A DNA stretch of 64,000 nucleotides from Chaunax sp. Z400 (GCA_037577475.1 CM075184.1:11972594-12036593); one strand, 5' to 3'; shown: positions 37,491 through 51,100, counted from the first letter of the stretch. Notes: generated from the letters alone by a model not told the origin. A program made the numbers and translations.

Positions 37491-39099
37491 ATATGGTCAT
37501 CCAGATGATGTCCCTGAAAAAGATGTTTTTATGTCTCCTCTGCTACAGCAAACACAATACGCAGGCTTCATGCTTATCTGGGGACATTACAGCTGAATAA
37601 AGTAACTTTAATACCCCTAATGGCATGAAGCTCTTCTCAGTGACTGTGGCAACATGCTTGAATTCGATTTCCATTACAAACCCACTCAACTAAGTCACAC
37701 ACCAGCACACAGATATGCATTAAATATAAAATGTAAAAATATGTTTAAAGCATTCAATTCATTTAAATGAAAACACATTCATGAAGCTCAAAGCATTGGA
37801 TATTTTTTCATGAAACATGTTTTTGGTTCCCCCCGAAACCCTGAAACGCTGGATCACTGAGAGGCAAAATAGTTCCTTTTACACCCTGACTGCTGGGTAT
37901 TTACTGCTGTAGACCTTCATAGCATGTGACATAGAGCAGCATGAGTGCTAAAAACGTTCGATCGTCAAATTCCAGAAAAACAGAATATTAATATTCCTGT
38001 TTATCTTTTTGTTAGTGACCTTAGGCTGTTTGCTGCCTTCAGATTGGAAATTTAAAGATGATAAACATCCTGCCCCTTTTCGCTACAAAGACCTGAGAAC
38101 ACCAAACTTCCCTCAAGCACCGTCTTTCCTGATTTCCTCAAAAGTGAAGTGCAAAGAGACGCTTCGAAGCAAACTAAACCTGAAGCAGCTAACAGCACAT
38201 TCGATATCACTAGGAGATAGTGCTTGTAATTAGCACTGCTAATGAAAGCATGACAGAAAAGTATCTTTAAGGCAGAGTGGCAGAACATATGTTACTCAAA
38301 TAAAGCTGATAATTGGACATTTGTCAGCGAGCATAACTTCCTTCCAAATCAGAAGTAGACTATTAACACCAACGCACACCGTGCATTTTTCATTTGAATT
38401 CATTGATTGAATATTACAGCAGCAACCATTTTAACAAGCTGTTACTTAATGTAAAATGAATGAAAAAGCATGTTACTGCCTCACATGACTGGGCCCTAAA
38501 TCAAAGAGTCAATAATGGAGCTGAGTGGTGCACCCATGTCATTCATCTTGATTTTAGCATGAGATATAATCCTTGATGTGAAAGGCAATGGATGCTGCTT
38601 TAAATCTATTGATTCTAAGATTATTTTATATAAAAAAACATCAACCAGTTTTAGCTTCTGAAGATTCGACAAACATGAAAGACAGTGTTGAAGCAGCTTT
38701 GTAAACCTAAGACACTCAAAATAAATTCTACTTTTAAAACTCTGGAGTCTAGTGAGGTTTTTTTAAGATTCACATAAACATTATGTAAATATACATAAGA
38801 TACATTACCGTATAACTCTGCAAACACTGAGATGCTAAAGCCTGGGAAGTACAACCAACAATAAATTGACTGGGAGTGTTTGCTTTATGAGGAGGCTGCA
38901 GAATGTGGAGGGTACAGGGGTTAGAAGTGATGAAGTACAAATACTCTCTTACTCTACTGAAAGAAGAGTTCTCACATATCTGTACATAACTTGAGTATCT
39001 ATTCGGACAACTTTTTACTTTTACTCCCTACAATTTAACACATCTTCCATCTACCTGTACATCCGTTCTGAGTTAACAGCATACTTTTTTATCATACTC
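37491..39099. other. Non-coding, nothing recognised
   Basis: AT-rich with short frames only. Confidence 0.5.
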
Positions 39100-39270
39100 T
39101 AAGATAAGTTAAGATAAGATAAGATAACATAGAACTTTATTAATCCCAAAGGAAATACTTGTGCCAGAGATTGTTCCAAATTACAGTAACAATACAATTC
39201 AGGATTAAAAAACAGTATTAAATATAAGTGAAAATAAAAATATAAAGTGTATCAGGAGTCAATACCAGAA
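39100..39270 (+). repeat. (AAGAT)n-headed dispersed repeat, '..ctttattaatccc..' family
   Basis: Tandem AAGAT units (39100-39127) run into AGAACTTTATTAATCCCAAA and GGAAATACTTGTGCCAGAGA. From memory a short tandem head followed by CTTTATTRATCCC and a GGAAAT word is a frequent fish retroposon end. A possible second, diverged copy lies at 51258-51300 (AATACAATACAATACCTTTA, TTCATCC). Confidence 0.6.
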
Positions 39271-41814
39271 CCAGTGCCTAACAGAACAACAATAGAAGTA
39301 AGATAAGTTAAGAGAGTGAACTAAAAAATAGACTGAAATGGAAATAGCAAAGTAATAATGAGAATGACATTAAAGTAATGAGTAACTCAAAGGTTGCATT
39401 TTTATTTTCTTAATGTAATGAGGCTGGGTATGTAAAGATAGGTGGGAGGGGCTGTTTCTGGTACCCTCTGATGAGAAGTACAAACTTTTATACATAAAAT
39501 CTGTGACTTCAGATTACTGTGTTAAATTCTGTTGCTTAAATCCGTTCACTTTTGGCTCATGTTTCAATTTTGGATTAATCCACTAACTATGGCATTAAAT
39601 TTAAATTCACCTTGGCTTCTTAGTATTTTGTGAATATGCTGTGAAAGAGGATTCCAGCAGAGTATGAGGGTGTAGTTACCCTTTGAGGAGTTAAGTTCAC
39701 TATATTTTGTTGTTTTTGCTGACCTCTGGTAATTTAACTTCTCACCTTACTGCATTAAAAGTAAAAGTGTACTCCAAGGTGTGGACCACACACAGTAACA
39801 TCACCGCTGGGTGTGTTTATGGGTGCAGCAGAACAGAACTGTGCAGTGATTCATTGATTTTCAGCTTGTTGTTACTCTTGTTGCTCGCCTGCCTTGTTTT
39901 GCCAGATTGTTGATTTTGCTACATTACGCTGATGACTTCCCGACATCCCTGCCAGCCTATGTGTTTCAACTCGAACCTATTCACCCTTGGCATAGAAGGA
40001 AATGCTGCAAAACATTCCCTGCTCTGCCAGTTTGTCTACATTTGGGTCCTAAATCCTGCTGCCAGTAATGCTGAACTATGACATTATGTGAAGGAGATTT
40101 GTTGACAGGTCATACTTCTGTTTAATTTCCAAATTTACCCACTTTGAATTCCCTTCATACTAATGATGTTTAAAGATGGTAACTGGCACATGTTTTTCTG
40201 AGCTTTACACAGAGACAGACGTGCCTTGTAAATGTTAGGATTAAATGCTGCAGAGTCACTGTGGTTTTACCTGGTGTGGGTGTGTTCTAAATAGTACTCT
40301 GATAGTATTATAAGAGGATTTCTTTTGTTAATATTTATGTTGTATTGCCTCATTTGTTCACAGGTTTATGAGGACAACTGAAATAGTTTCTTTGAAGGGT
40401 AACTAAATGTACACATAGCACATACACATATACTTTGTGTTCTGTTCCTTAGTTTTAATCAGGAACTACATATCATGGCGCACCTTGCCCTTGTATGTTT
40501 TTATAGGCGTAGTGATACTAAGGGAGGTGATGAGGTGTCTGAGACATGTAGTGTGTTACGTTGTCCTGAATGTGATTTTGGTTGAGAAAAATAAGGACGG
40601 TGGACGTTGCACGGAAGAAGTTGTCCACGACTTTTTACTTTACCCACGACTCAAATAATATTTAAGGCTAAGGTTAACCAGACGTACACAGGGATAACCT
40701 TACAGTATGGTAGTTTGACTGACCCATTCCCACCTGTGATTGCTTCAACCAGCAAATACATCTCTTCTCTTTTTTACAGAATCTCCGCTGAGGGCGGATG
40801 ATGGCACAGATGGAGTTGCAGAGACAAAATTTAGTAAAAGCCAGATGATAGAAAGGTGATATAGTGTTATAAAATCAAAGTGATCTTGTAGTTACACAAT
40901 AAAGTTTCAGTGAAGTGGCTCTAAAACAGAAAGTGTGATGTAATATGTGATGTGATGAAGAAAAAGAAACAGAATCGGGTTCAATGGAATGACTAGAAAG
41001 GAATTATTGAACCACATAACACACATCATTAATTACATGCATGTAGAAAATACTCAATAAAATTATTCATAAAGACTTTATAATCTGTTCAGCTACAGTC
41101 ACGTCTCTGTTAAGATTATTTTGATCCTGAGCTGTTTTTCAGAGGGACGGAGTGAAATTAGGTTCCCCAATCCCTGCTGTTACGGTATGCATCTTCTGGC
41201 AGTAATGTGGTGCTTCCCTGTTGTGAGTTTAATGGAATCAATTAAAGCAAACGGAGCTGACACCAAAAAGACAACGTCTAAAAAATTAAAGGCTTTCAGT
41301 GTCAAAGTGTTTATCTGTGCTTTAATAATTCATTAAACAAGCATCTCCGTTGAATATTAGCTCACAACAGTCAAACAACTGTGTGATCTTTACTTTTTGA
41401 AGTCTTGATCTTTAAAAGAGTAAACAAACCTCGCTGCCTCACCTTGAGCTTCAACGGCCCCAGAGAACCCTTTCAATCAATCAACTAACGATAAGTAACT
41501 ATAGCCACTTTCACCTGATCAAGGTGAGCCTGTTGAGTCATTCTTGTACCCCACTGTCCTGAATAGATACCACAAAGGCATTATGGGGGAGTTATTTTTG
41601 TTCCACTTCTGAGATGGTACAATTGGGGGGGTAGAATTTGGGACAAAAATTTGTATTTACAACCACAAAAATCAAGCAAAACAGGGTGACATGTTGTATC
41701 TGTCTATCATTTCCTCTACTCGTTTTATGGGATGATGATGTGAGTCAGGTTTTTTTTAATACCCACACCCACCTGTCTTGTTATGAGAGCCAATCCACAG
41801 CACCCGACCAGCAA
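39271..41814. other. Non-coding, nothing recognised
   Basis: AT-rich, with only short incidental frames. No exon or assignable repeat seen. Confidence 0.5.
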
Positions 41815-42430
41815 AATACACGATGTGGACAAAAGTATTCGGCCACCTGGCCCTTACACCTGCAGGAACTTTTATGACATCCCATTCTAAATTCATAGGC
41901 ATCAATATGGAGCTGGTCCCACTTTACAACTATAACAGCCTCTACTCCTCTGGGCAGGCTTTCTACAAGACTTTGGAGAGTGTGTGTGAGGTCAGGCACT
42001 GATGTTGGGTAGAAAGCCTGGCTCACAATCTTTGTTCAAGTTCATCCCAAACGTATCCGATGGAGTTGAGGTCAGGAATCTGTGCAGGCCAGTCAAGTTC
42101 TTCTACACCAAACTTACCAAACCATGTCTTCATGGACCTTGCTTTGTGCACTGGGGCACAGTCATGCTGGAACAGAAACAGGCCTTCCCCCCGACTGGTC
42201 CCACAAAGTTGAAAGCATAGAATTGTCCAAAATGTCTTGGTAGTGTATGCTGAAGAATTCAGTTTTACTAAGGAGCCTATAGCCCAGCACCTGAAAAACA
42301 ACCTCATATCATTATCCCTCCTCCATATAAAGAGGTGTTTCTGAACACTTTTGTAAACCAAAACCAAACCCAACCCACAAATCTTCGACTTTGCCTTTGT
42401 ATACATGCACAAACTCTTCATTTAAGACAC
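41815..42430 (-). mobile_element. Tc1/mariner-like transposon, 3' half
   Basis: The right end is the terminal sequence starting at ACACGATGTGGACAAAAGTA (41818), next to a TA. Inward of it lies the C-terminal half of a Tc1-type DDE transposase on the minus strand: LFLFQHDCAPVHKARSMKTW, then FGKFGVEELDWPAQIPDLNS and VWDELEQRL, the second and third acidic regions of the family. A stop after EQRL and a frameshift separate this from SVPDLTHTLQSLVESLPRG. No matching inverted end was found beyond 42430, so the N-terminal half and left end are lost. Confidence 0.9.
42023..42421 (-). pseudogene. Broken Tc1-like transposase remnant
   Basis: 132 open codons hold the central and C-terminal catalytic region (QHDCAPVH, WPAQIPDLNS), then a stop. 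The family continues about 40 further residues, which are found shifted in phase at 41880-42010. Family-typical NP in the PDLNP motif is NS here. It cannot encode an active enzyme. Confidence 0.85.
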
Positions 42431-45400
42431 TTAAAGTCTCACTCTTTTTTTCTCTCTTTCAGATATACTGTACTACATAATGCTGTTTTCACTTAGTGAC
42501 TCACCGTGTGAGCCCGTGATGTTTTCTTGTAAGCTGACCCAAAGTTGCCCAACCCCTAACCCACAGGACGCACATCTCACTAATGGACAGCACAGCCTAC
42601 ACACAACAAGAATCTATAATCTGTGACACAAAAGCAGATCTTTTAAAAGTCTCAAAGGAAGCTTTCAGGCAACCTCATGTCCTTTACAGGGAGCTGTACT
42701 CTCTTTAGCCCCGCAGTAATTTAAGTCATGGCGACAACGTCTGAACCAAAACGGTATTTTGTGGTGATGTTGTCATGAGAGCAGATTAGTCATTATCATC
42801 CTGTTAATAACAAGCATGAAATACTCAGGTTCCTCCACCATTAAAAATCATCATTAAAAAAAATAGACAACTAAAAAAATGTTACCCAAATTGTCCCTGT
42901 TAATTGCCATTCTTCTTAATTGCATTTCTGAGAAAAAGTTAAATTTTCAAAATGAAAAACAAATACAAAGAATTCCCAAAATCCAGTAAAGTTTCATGTA
43001 AAAAATTGCTGAACAGTTTTTGAGTTATGATATCTGTATCCTCAGCTGATACAAGTCCAACTCACAGAATGAGACTGAATTCAGCTTCTAACAATGGATA
43101 TGAAGCACCACTATCAAATCAAATTTATATCAAATTTTAGTTTTAATCAAAAGATGTTATTTTAAAATGATCCAGCTGAGTCTTGGATTTCCTTATTGAC
43201 CAATAGGAAATTAAAGAGATGAATATTCAATGTGGAAAAACATTATTCTTTTATTCTCCCTATTTTCCTGGAACTTTTTTAGTCTGAGGGCTGACGCATT
43301 GGTGCTTTGAGTGAAAATGAAACGAGATTCAGCCATACATATAGCCAAACTTCTCATTAATAATTAAGGGATATTCAGAGTCGGCTGGCTAAATGAATCA
43401 CGGCTGAGGTCTGCAGACTCTATAAATCACCACATAATCTGACAATAACCCCCCTTAATCACACAAAGGAGAAAGCAAGGAATCAAACTGTCCCTCTTTC
43501 TGAGAGGCGTCGAGGTTAACACAGAGCCACCGTGACAACCTACCATTATGAATAACATGGTCATTGTTTAGTTGTTCAGGCAGTCATGGCGGTCAATAGA
43601 GGCTCATTAGTCTCATTTGAGTGTGGAAAAGAAAGGAAGCCTGTGAGACTTAAAGGACATTTCCTGTGTCCATTGGGGCTTTATTAACTGATTTCTGTAA
43701 CAATGTGTTGTATTTTATTAGCTTATGATACCTTTCATTATGTCAAATCTTAATCTGGATAAAACATGGATAATAGTATGCACAATATCACCATTAGACA
43801 TGTAGTGAAGTAGAGGTATAATGTAACATAATATGGAAAGTGTTAAATAAAGCCCCTCCAAATTGTACCCAGTACATTACTGGAGTAAATGTACTTGTTT
43901 AGCATTAAGGCCCAGTCATCTAGAAATTGATTTTATGTATTAATAAACTGTAAATACATTAAACTGAAATATAATTCCAACCAATTGTGTTTTCTATTAA
44001 CATAGAGAGGAAATATTGTAAATGAACATACATGGCAATGTACAAAAATGTTGTTATAGAACATATTAGTAAAGTATTCACTGACAGGTATAGGGCTGTG
44101 GTGGTGGGTAAATACATTTTTCTCATTATTTTTGCACAACCCACCCACCCCCACCCTCAAATCAAATATGTTGCCTGTCGAGCGCCACGTACTCAGCCCC
44201 TCCCGTCCCCTCTCACCCTCTCTTTAGCTGGAAGCATGCTTGCTGGCTGACAGATGTCAAAGTGTTGCAGCATATGCACACATCCACCAAAATGGCCATC
44301 CACCTTTTCAGGCATCCTCCAATAAACACAGCCAATACTTGCATGTGGTAAATAGTGGCTGCTTGTTTTTCCACAATTTATTATTATTGAGTGTGAAGCT
44401 TGATGAGCTCAATCAGGCTATTAATTTATAATCGGCTATCTGGCTAATGTTATTACGCATTGATCCGGGATACCTTTCTGAATGGCAGCTTTTACATTGA
44501 TTTCCGATGATGCTGAGAGGATATTAAGTTGTCCATTTTCACAATGAATATACTTTGTGTGCAGAGAGAAGCAGGTAGTGATCAAAAAGGGCAGGGTGGA
44601 GGTGAGGTGGAGAAGGAGCAACAGCCAGAGAAAGGTTTGTGTAAGATAGACAGGTACATCACAAAATTAGAATGCATCATTAAAAAGTAATTATGTGTGT
44701 TTTTTCAAAATTAATGCACCTTATGCACAGAGAGAGAGCCCGGTAATGATCAACAGGGACAGGGGTCTGTCTACAGCTTGAATAGTTCTCACATTTCATA
44801 TTTAAAACACTGTAATTAAATAATGTACAATTTAAAGTTACGTGATGTCTAACGAACACATAATTTAATGCAGGATGTATCATGAATTCCTGTTGCTCAC
44901 CATTAAATGATGACGTTACTATGACTTTATGTGATTGGTTCACCCTTAATTGATCAGCAGCGGAGAAATGTTGAGTTACTTCACAAACTGATTTCCATAA
45001 AGTCAGCTGGATTTCGCTTTTATTCATGTATTTATGTACGCCCTTTATGGTTAATGTGTAATATTAACATATTAACACAGTAGTCATAGTTTTACAATCT
45101 TTTTGTAATTTAATTTGTTTTCCAGATCTTTTACTCATCTTATCCAACATGCTTTTGTTGCCTAAAGCCAACCACTGCTGCCATCCACCCCAACCACCTC
45201 CCTGTGCGGTACATAAATGTAGTGTTTCATTCAGTCAAATACTGTATATGTTATCTCTAATGATAATCCCAGCAGCGATTACGTTTCCTTCATAAACACA
45301 TTTGCTGTTGCAAATTAGTTGAATATAAATGTAATTTTTCACAGACATGGTTGCTACCACTGGATATTTTATTTGTGTTTTGCTGCTCTCCGCTACTTAA

Positions 45401-45464
45401 TCTGGTTTTCTGCCATACACACATACAAACATGTACATGTACACACAGTGTAGTGTTATACCAT
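42431..45464. other. Non-coding, no gene recognised
   Basis: AT-rich DNA. At 45147-45175 the words TTTTGTTGCCTAAAGCCAAC recall a short dispersed fish repeat. No exon seen. Confidence 0.45.
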
Positions 45465-47060
45465 TTGTTAGAAAACTGCCTCTGGCATCCCAGCATCACT
45501 CTGAATTCCAGCACTCTCACAGAAGGCAGTCAAGAGCCTGAGTAAGATCTTAACTAGTGATCTGAAGGACACAGCAGCATGGCAAGCAGCCGGCAACAAC
45601 CTCAACACTTGGCTTACCGCAGTGGTCAGGTAAGGGCTCCCTGGCAAATTCAAGGCTGGATTTACTAATATGGAATCCTGCCCCAACTCCTCTGGCCTCT
45701 GCTAATCTACGAAGTCCTGACCACCATCGTAGAAGGCTTCGAGAGGAAGATCAGCCAGTTCCTGCACAGATGGCTAGGCCTACCACGAAGCCTGAGCAGC
45801 ATTGCCCTTTATGAGCACAACACCAAGCTGCAACTTCCTTTCAGCAGTCTGGTAGAGAAGTTCAACGTCACCCGAGCCAGAGAAGTCCGAAGGTCTCCTC
45901 AGCAGGCTTCGATGTCAGAACAGGAGGGAAGTGGCATGCACATGAGCCAGTCGAGCAGGCAGAGGGTTAGCGACTGGTCAGGCTGGGCTAGGAAGCAGCA
46001 CAACACCTCGCTTCAGTAAAGCCCAGGGTAAGAACAGCCACATGGGCATACAGCAGGAGGTGGGTGCCGAGGAAGAGGAAGCTCGCTACTGCAAGATGGT
46101 GGGCATGAGCAAGCAAGGAGCCTGGACCAAGTGGGAGCACGCAGCAGGCCTCAAGATCACCTGGGTGGAGCTCTGGAAAGCGGATGCATCTTGCTTCAGA
46201 TTCTTGGTCCAGTCCGTGTATGACTTACTCCCAAGCCCCACCAACTTGTACAGCTGGGGCCTGGTAGACTCACCCGCCTATCAGCTCTTTCAGCAGAAGT
46301 GAATGCTGGATCACATTCTCAGCAGCTGCCCGAAGAGCTTGGGAGAAGGGAGGTACTGGTGGCATCACGACCAAGTTCTTTGGGCATTAGCTGATACTAT
46401 CTGTGCTGGCATAAGCCACAGCAAGCAGCAACACCCGGCGAAATTCGCCATCACCTTCGTCTGAGCAGGAGAGAAGCCATGACCCCAACCAAAATCCCAG
46501 GGTGCACTGCTCGCATCAGCAAGAGACTGGCAGCTCCTGGTCGACCTGGGGAAACAACTGAGGTTCTGGGAACATCATCACAGTCACCACGCTCAGACCT
46601 GATATGGACCATATCCGAGGAGTCTAGGCAAGTGGTCTTGCTCGACTTGACCGTGCCCTGGGAAAACCAGTTGGAAGAGGCGCAGGAGAGAAAGTGAGGC
46701 AAATACTCAGACCTGGTGGCTGACTGTTGGACACAAGGGTGGGAGGCCCGCTGTGAGCCCATTGAGGTGGGGTGTAGGGGCTTTGCAGGCCGGTCTCTGC
46801 ATCGGGTCCTGGGCCTCCTGGGAATCTGTAGGCTGCGAAGAACAAGAGCCATCAAGAACATCTTGGAAGCTGTGGAGAAGTCTTCCAGATGCCCCTGGCT
46901 GAAGAGTGGTGACACGTGGCAGAGTACGCTACCTGGACACAAGTCGAGGCCTGATCACCCCCGTCTGGGTCGCCCGGACGAGGATGTCTGATGTTAAGAG
47001 CCGAAACACCCGACTACCCCGTGTACATCACTGACGATGTGTCCAGGTTGCACCACCGGG
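45465..47060 (+). mobile_element. RLE-type LINE (non-LTR retrotransposon), decayed C-terminal part
   Basis: This stretch encodes, in several shifted frames and in order: IPALSQKAVKSLSKILTSDL (45505), TAAWQAAGNNLNTWLTAVVR, LWPLLIYEVLTTIVEGFERK (45684), FLHRWLGLPRSLSSIALYEH, KQGAWTKWEH and LVQSVYDLLPSPTNLYSWGL (46207). After these come MLDHILSSCPKSLGEGRYWW (46303), QVVLLDLTVPWE (46629) and CEPIEVGCRGFAGRSLHRVL (46752). That order is the reverse transcriptase tail, a CCHC-type zinc knuckle region and a restriction-like endonuclease, as in R2/R4/Hero-type elements of fish. The clade is not resolved. The 5' two thirds are missing and many stops are present. Confidence 0.88.
46042..46980 (+). pseudogene. 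Remnant of LINE zinc-knuckle and restriction-like endonuclease region
   Basis: The first open block (46042-46302) ends at SPAYQLFQQK followed by a stop, exactly where intact relatives, as I recall them, have the CPLC pair of the zinc knuckle. The second half, with HILSSC, follows after the stop. The endonuclease block reads SDLIWTISEE and QVVLLDLTVPWE, interrupted by a TGA after EAQERK. Loss of the first cysteine pair and the stops show that it is dead. Confidence 0.8.
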
Positions 47061-47519
47061 TGTATCATAGAACTGAGACTCAGGGAGCCTGGTGAGCTCA
47101 CAGAATGGCAATAATGTTGCCTCTCACAGCTCGTATTAGCCATTCCATACCTGGAGAAAAGGGCACACTTGGCAGTCACATGCTGACCTACTTTCCCCCA
47201 AAAAGGTACAGCTTTTGCTCAGCCTGAAAATTAGTCATTCTCCACTGGCAGAAGGAAATAGTCTTTAACAATTTGGTCTGGTCAGCAGAGTAAGGGAGCT
47301 GAAGGACGTTGGAGAAGACGAGCAGAGAGTGAAAGAAACTGTATCTTGTGTAGTAAGTGATCTTGTGATCTTAATCATAGCAATCAGATTTTAAGTCACT
47401 TTAATCCCTCACTCCTCCTTCTTAGATCCTTCCTTTCTCTCTCCATTTAGTCACATTTCCATTTAGCCAGGCTCCCATCTAAACTTGAGAAAGGTGTGAC
47501 AATGGTAAAAAACAAAAAA

Positions 47520-47521
<2 letters not shown>

Positions 47522-47568
<47 letters not shown>
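47522..47568 (+). repeat. (TG)n microsatellite
   Basis: Uninterrupted GT/TG run of about 23 units. Confidence 0.98.
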
Positions 47569-47569
<1 letters not shown>

Positions 47570-49590
47570 ATTAGTGTCTGTTTATCATCCAAATTAAATC
47601 TAAACTCCTTAACTACATTAAGCTACCCATTACTGACTACACACAGGTTGGAGGCTCTGTAAATATAACAACGCTGCAGATACCTGCTACTCTTCCAAAA
47701 TCTATACTAACAAAGTTGCCCTGAGGGGAATATATCAGCATCTGAGTGCGAAGTATATTCATATTGTCATTTTCAATTAAATTAGGTAGATTATTAACTC
47801 TGGCCGCGCTGCTGGGGCTGATGGTATGTTCACTAAATTATCTATCTGGGATGTAAACAGAATTTCAAAAAGACACACGCAGGCACTGAATGTCTTTCAA
47901 TCTCTTGGAGAATGCAGTGGGATAAAAGAAATGTACTTCCCTTCAGGTGTTTTGATGTTTTCTCACAAACGAAAGATGAGAAAAATTGCTGTGTAGCCTC
48001 CACTGTGCTGTGTAGCATCCTGCCGTCATCTTCCCACTCCTACTCTGTAAGTCTGCGACACATTAAAATACTAATTTAGGCTGAAGGTATTGTTTTTACC
48101 AAGATGGAGAATAGGCAATTTCTAAACCTGCAGTGAGTTTCTTCTTTCTGCAGGCACAGGGCCGAAAAAGTCATGATCTCCCTTCAGATTAAACCTTTCT
48201 CTTCCTTATTGCATTATTTTCTTTGCTCTATTGTTAGTAGGGGACTCAACACTGGAGTAGCCAAAGACGGGTCATCTTCCATCCGAAAATAAATATCCTC
48301 TCCTGGCAGGTCCTCACAATAAATCGACAAAATGTGCTTTTTGTAACAGCCCTCCAGAATGAGTTTTCTTATTTAACGCTGCAATCCATCTAAAACAATC
48401 ACAAATCACTGTTGGACAAATGAATCTGTTTCATGATGTCACAACACTGTGGTCAAGGATAAATAAACACACCCAAAAACAAAATAGAATATCTTCATTG
48501 GTTTTATTCCAATCATGGATACATGAGGCAGTACAGCATAATTTCATGAAAAAAAAACAACACAAAGAACATACTGAACAACAACTCCCACATGATTGTG
48601 AAATTGAAAATCTCAAATTTTGAAAAGAAAAGAAATATCAACCAGAAACACCCCACGATTAAATAAATAGATGAATCACATATCAAAGTGGATACATTTA
48701 TCAAACCAACTGAAACAGGAAGCAATTAGCAGCCTCCTACGATTAAGTTTTTATTTTGTTCATTTTTGTCCTCCCTATGCAGTCTTTGTGGCCAGAATAC
48801 AACATCAGCTTAGTTACTCTAGTGCTACCAACAAATAAGATTCATAACAGCTAAGCTGCTGGAGGGCTTTGCCAGTTGAATGTAAACATAAGCCATTTTT
48901 GGCCATTTGCCCAAAGCAGTGAAGCTGATGCTTGTCTTTGGAGAATAATCTCATGTGTTCTGCCAGACTTCTGTTTAGGAGTGGATTCATTAGTGAGAGT
49001 CTATACTATACAGCAGCTCTGCCTCTATGGGAAAGCACGAGAGCCGACACATCCTGATGAAAAAAGCCTGTAGCCTCCGGTGAGTCTAATCAGAAAGTGC
49101 CAAGTCTAAACCTATACCTGCCCCCGCACCTTCGTCCACCCCTACCATCCCCTGCAGTCCCATTCATTATTAATCTAAAAGCATCATTATTAAACAGCTC
49201 AACAGTTTGTTGTTTTGTAGACCCATCAGAGCTGCAAGGCACGGTGCATCCCGCATTTGAATTTTAATGATATTCAAGCTACAGCTGTGTGAGACATCAC
49301 AGCACATTTATAAAGACTAAAAGAAGGGGGGTGCTTGATGCAACAGCTTATGGCCTGTTCTCATTCCATTATAATGATACTGGTGTACTCAATAAGCCTC
49401 TAAGAGAAGGAGGGTCACTACAAGTCTGTAACGTACTGCAGAGCCAAATACACTGGTCCCTACAACCCTCTATAAATAAACTGGGACAGAATGGAAGACC
49501 GGCGGAAGAGGGAGGGGGACGGGGAGAGACACTGCAAAGGGTAATCAATAAATCTCTAATCTCTTGAGTATTCTCTCCTCCTCTTTCCTC
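47569..49590. other. Non-coding, nothing recognised
   Basis: Mixed AT-rich sequence without recognisable exons. An adenine-rich run lies at 48547-48556. Confidence 0.5.
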
Positions 49591-49594
49591 CACA

Positions 49595-49648
<54 letters not shown>

Positions 49649-49693
49649 AACACACACACGCACAAACACACACACACAAACACACACACACAC
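49591..49693 (+). repeat. (CA)n microsatellite with CACG/CAAA interruptions
   Basis: About 100 bp of CA units broken by CGCACAAA steps. The overlapping frames of repeated Cys-Val or Thr-His are artefacts of this repeat. Confidence 0.98.
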
Positions 49694-50859
49694 GATCCTC
49701 TTGCTGCCTGCAGGTCTTGTCCTACTATATCGACTGGGATTGGAAGGGGACTGATTTGTTGCAGCGGCACCCAGTTTGTCAGACATGTTGACAGGACTCA
49801 TCCAGTCTCAGGGCAAAGTCAGAGTGGAAGCACCAGCTCACACACAGCTAATATGCCTCAGCTTATTTCCCTAATGTCAGGTGCTAAAACTGCCCCATAA
49901 ATCATGCATTACACATGTACACATCCTAAATGTGAATCCAGGTGGACACAGGATGAGTTAAATTCAGCTGCAGATGTGCTTATAAACACATTATTGTTGC
50001 TTAATTAATGAATTCCATGAGTAAATGTGTGATTTAACCTGGAGACATTGCTTTCTCATGCCTTAAATTGGCGACTTGGTTTCATCGAGGATCTAATTTT
50101 GGAGATTTCCTCCATTTCTGAGAATCCCTTTTTGAATTAATTATGCAGGAATCATATGAAGTAAATCGCTCTCATTGCCCGGTGATAATGTACCCTCATT
50201 TGAGAACAGGTTCTGTTTGCTCGAGCCACTTGCACAAAAGTACATAAAACTCCCTCATGATATCAGAGAGCAATAAAAACAATGGTACACGTCACACAAC
50301 ATAAAAAATAGTGACTGTCTAATGAGCAAAGCTGTCTAATTAGCTGCAGCTATCACCAGTGCTATTTTTTAAAAACACCTCTGTCACTATATTTATTACT
50401 TGTAAGACACACTGTAGGTGCGCTGAGGTAACAAGCATAAAAAAACAACAAAAGTCTGGTGATGTGGAGCACGATTTGTTACCAAGGAAGATTTTCTATT
50501 AAGTTTAATTTAATTTTTCATGCACAAAAGTAGTTCAACTCATTTATAGCTCCAGATAGAGGAATGCATTGAGACTGGTATCCAACACCTGTCCCGCAGG
50601 AATGGATGGTTTTACCTTGGTGGAAGTGGGCTCACACAACAAGAAGTAGAAGATGCAGCTTTGTTGCATTTATCGCATACACATAATAGTGGGTCCCAGT
50701 TGGAATGGATTTTGCTAACGCTAACAAAAAGGATGGCGTCAACAAATGTTATTTAAAAGAAGATTTAAGTGGGACTTTTCCATACAAAGCAAGGCAGGTC
50801 TGTGATTTGGACAAATTTCTAAGATGTCACTGACAGAGATGGAAAAGAACTGGACTTTG
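49694..50859. other. Non-coding, nothing recognised
   Basis: No exon or assignable repeat. The segment 50025-50240 has a balanced, non-repetitive composition and might be conserved non-coding DNA, which cannot be judged without alignment. Confidence 0.45.
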
Positions 50860-51100
50860 TTTGTTTGGATGAATGAGAATCTTCACCAACATATTGCCTT
50901 ACACTTTGGGAGGAACAGGAGTATGAGAGGAAATATCTGAGACTCTCCACCAGTCAGTTAGAACTGAAGAAGCCTCTTGGATGAGAGGTGAAAGGTCTTA
51001 GGTCAACCCTAAACAGAAGTCCAGTTGCTTCAGATTAAACCTCCAAAGACTACCATGACCTTGATGAATGAGAATCTACACCAACATATGACTTTGTTTG
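50860..51100 (+). mobile_element. Penelope-like element end fragment (second copy)
   Basis: GAACTGAAGAAGCCTCTTGG, GATGAGAGGTGAAAGGTCTT and AGAAGTCCAGTTGCTTCAGA, then GACTACCATGACCTTGATGA and ATGAGAATCTACACCAACAT, align in order with 31415-31535. The terminal words GGATGAATGAGAATCTTCAC and CACCAACATAT also occur to the left at 50867-50900, so the fragment lies between direct copies of the end sequence. No coding part remains. Confidence 0.75.

Noticed and set aside
46451..46942. 163-codon minus-strand frame
   Set aside because: It is the antisense shadow of the decayed LINE endonuclease, which reads clearly on the plus strand.
49369..49801. Cys-Val-rich minus frames and Thr-His-rich plus frame
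   Set aside because: Pure products of the (CA)n microsatellite.
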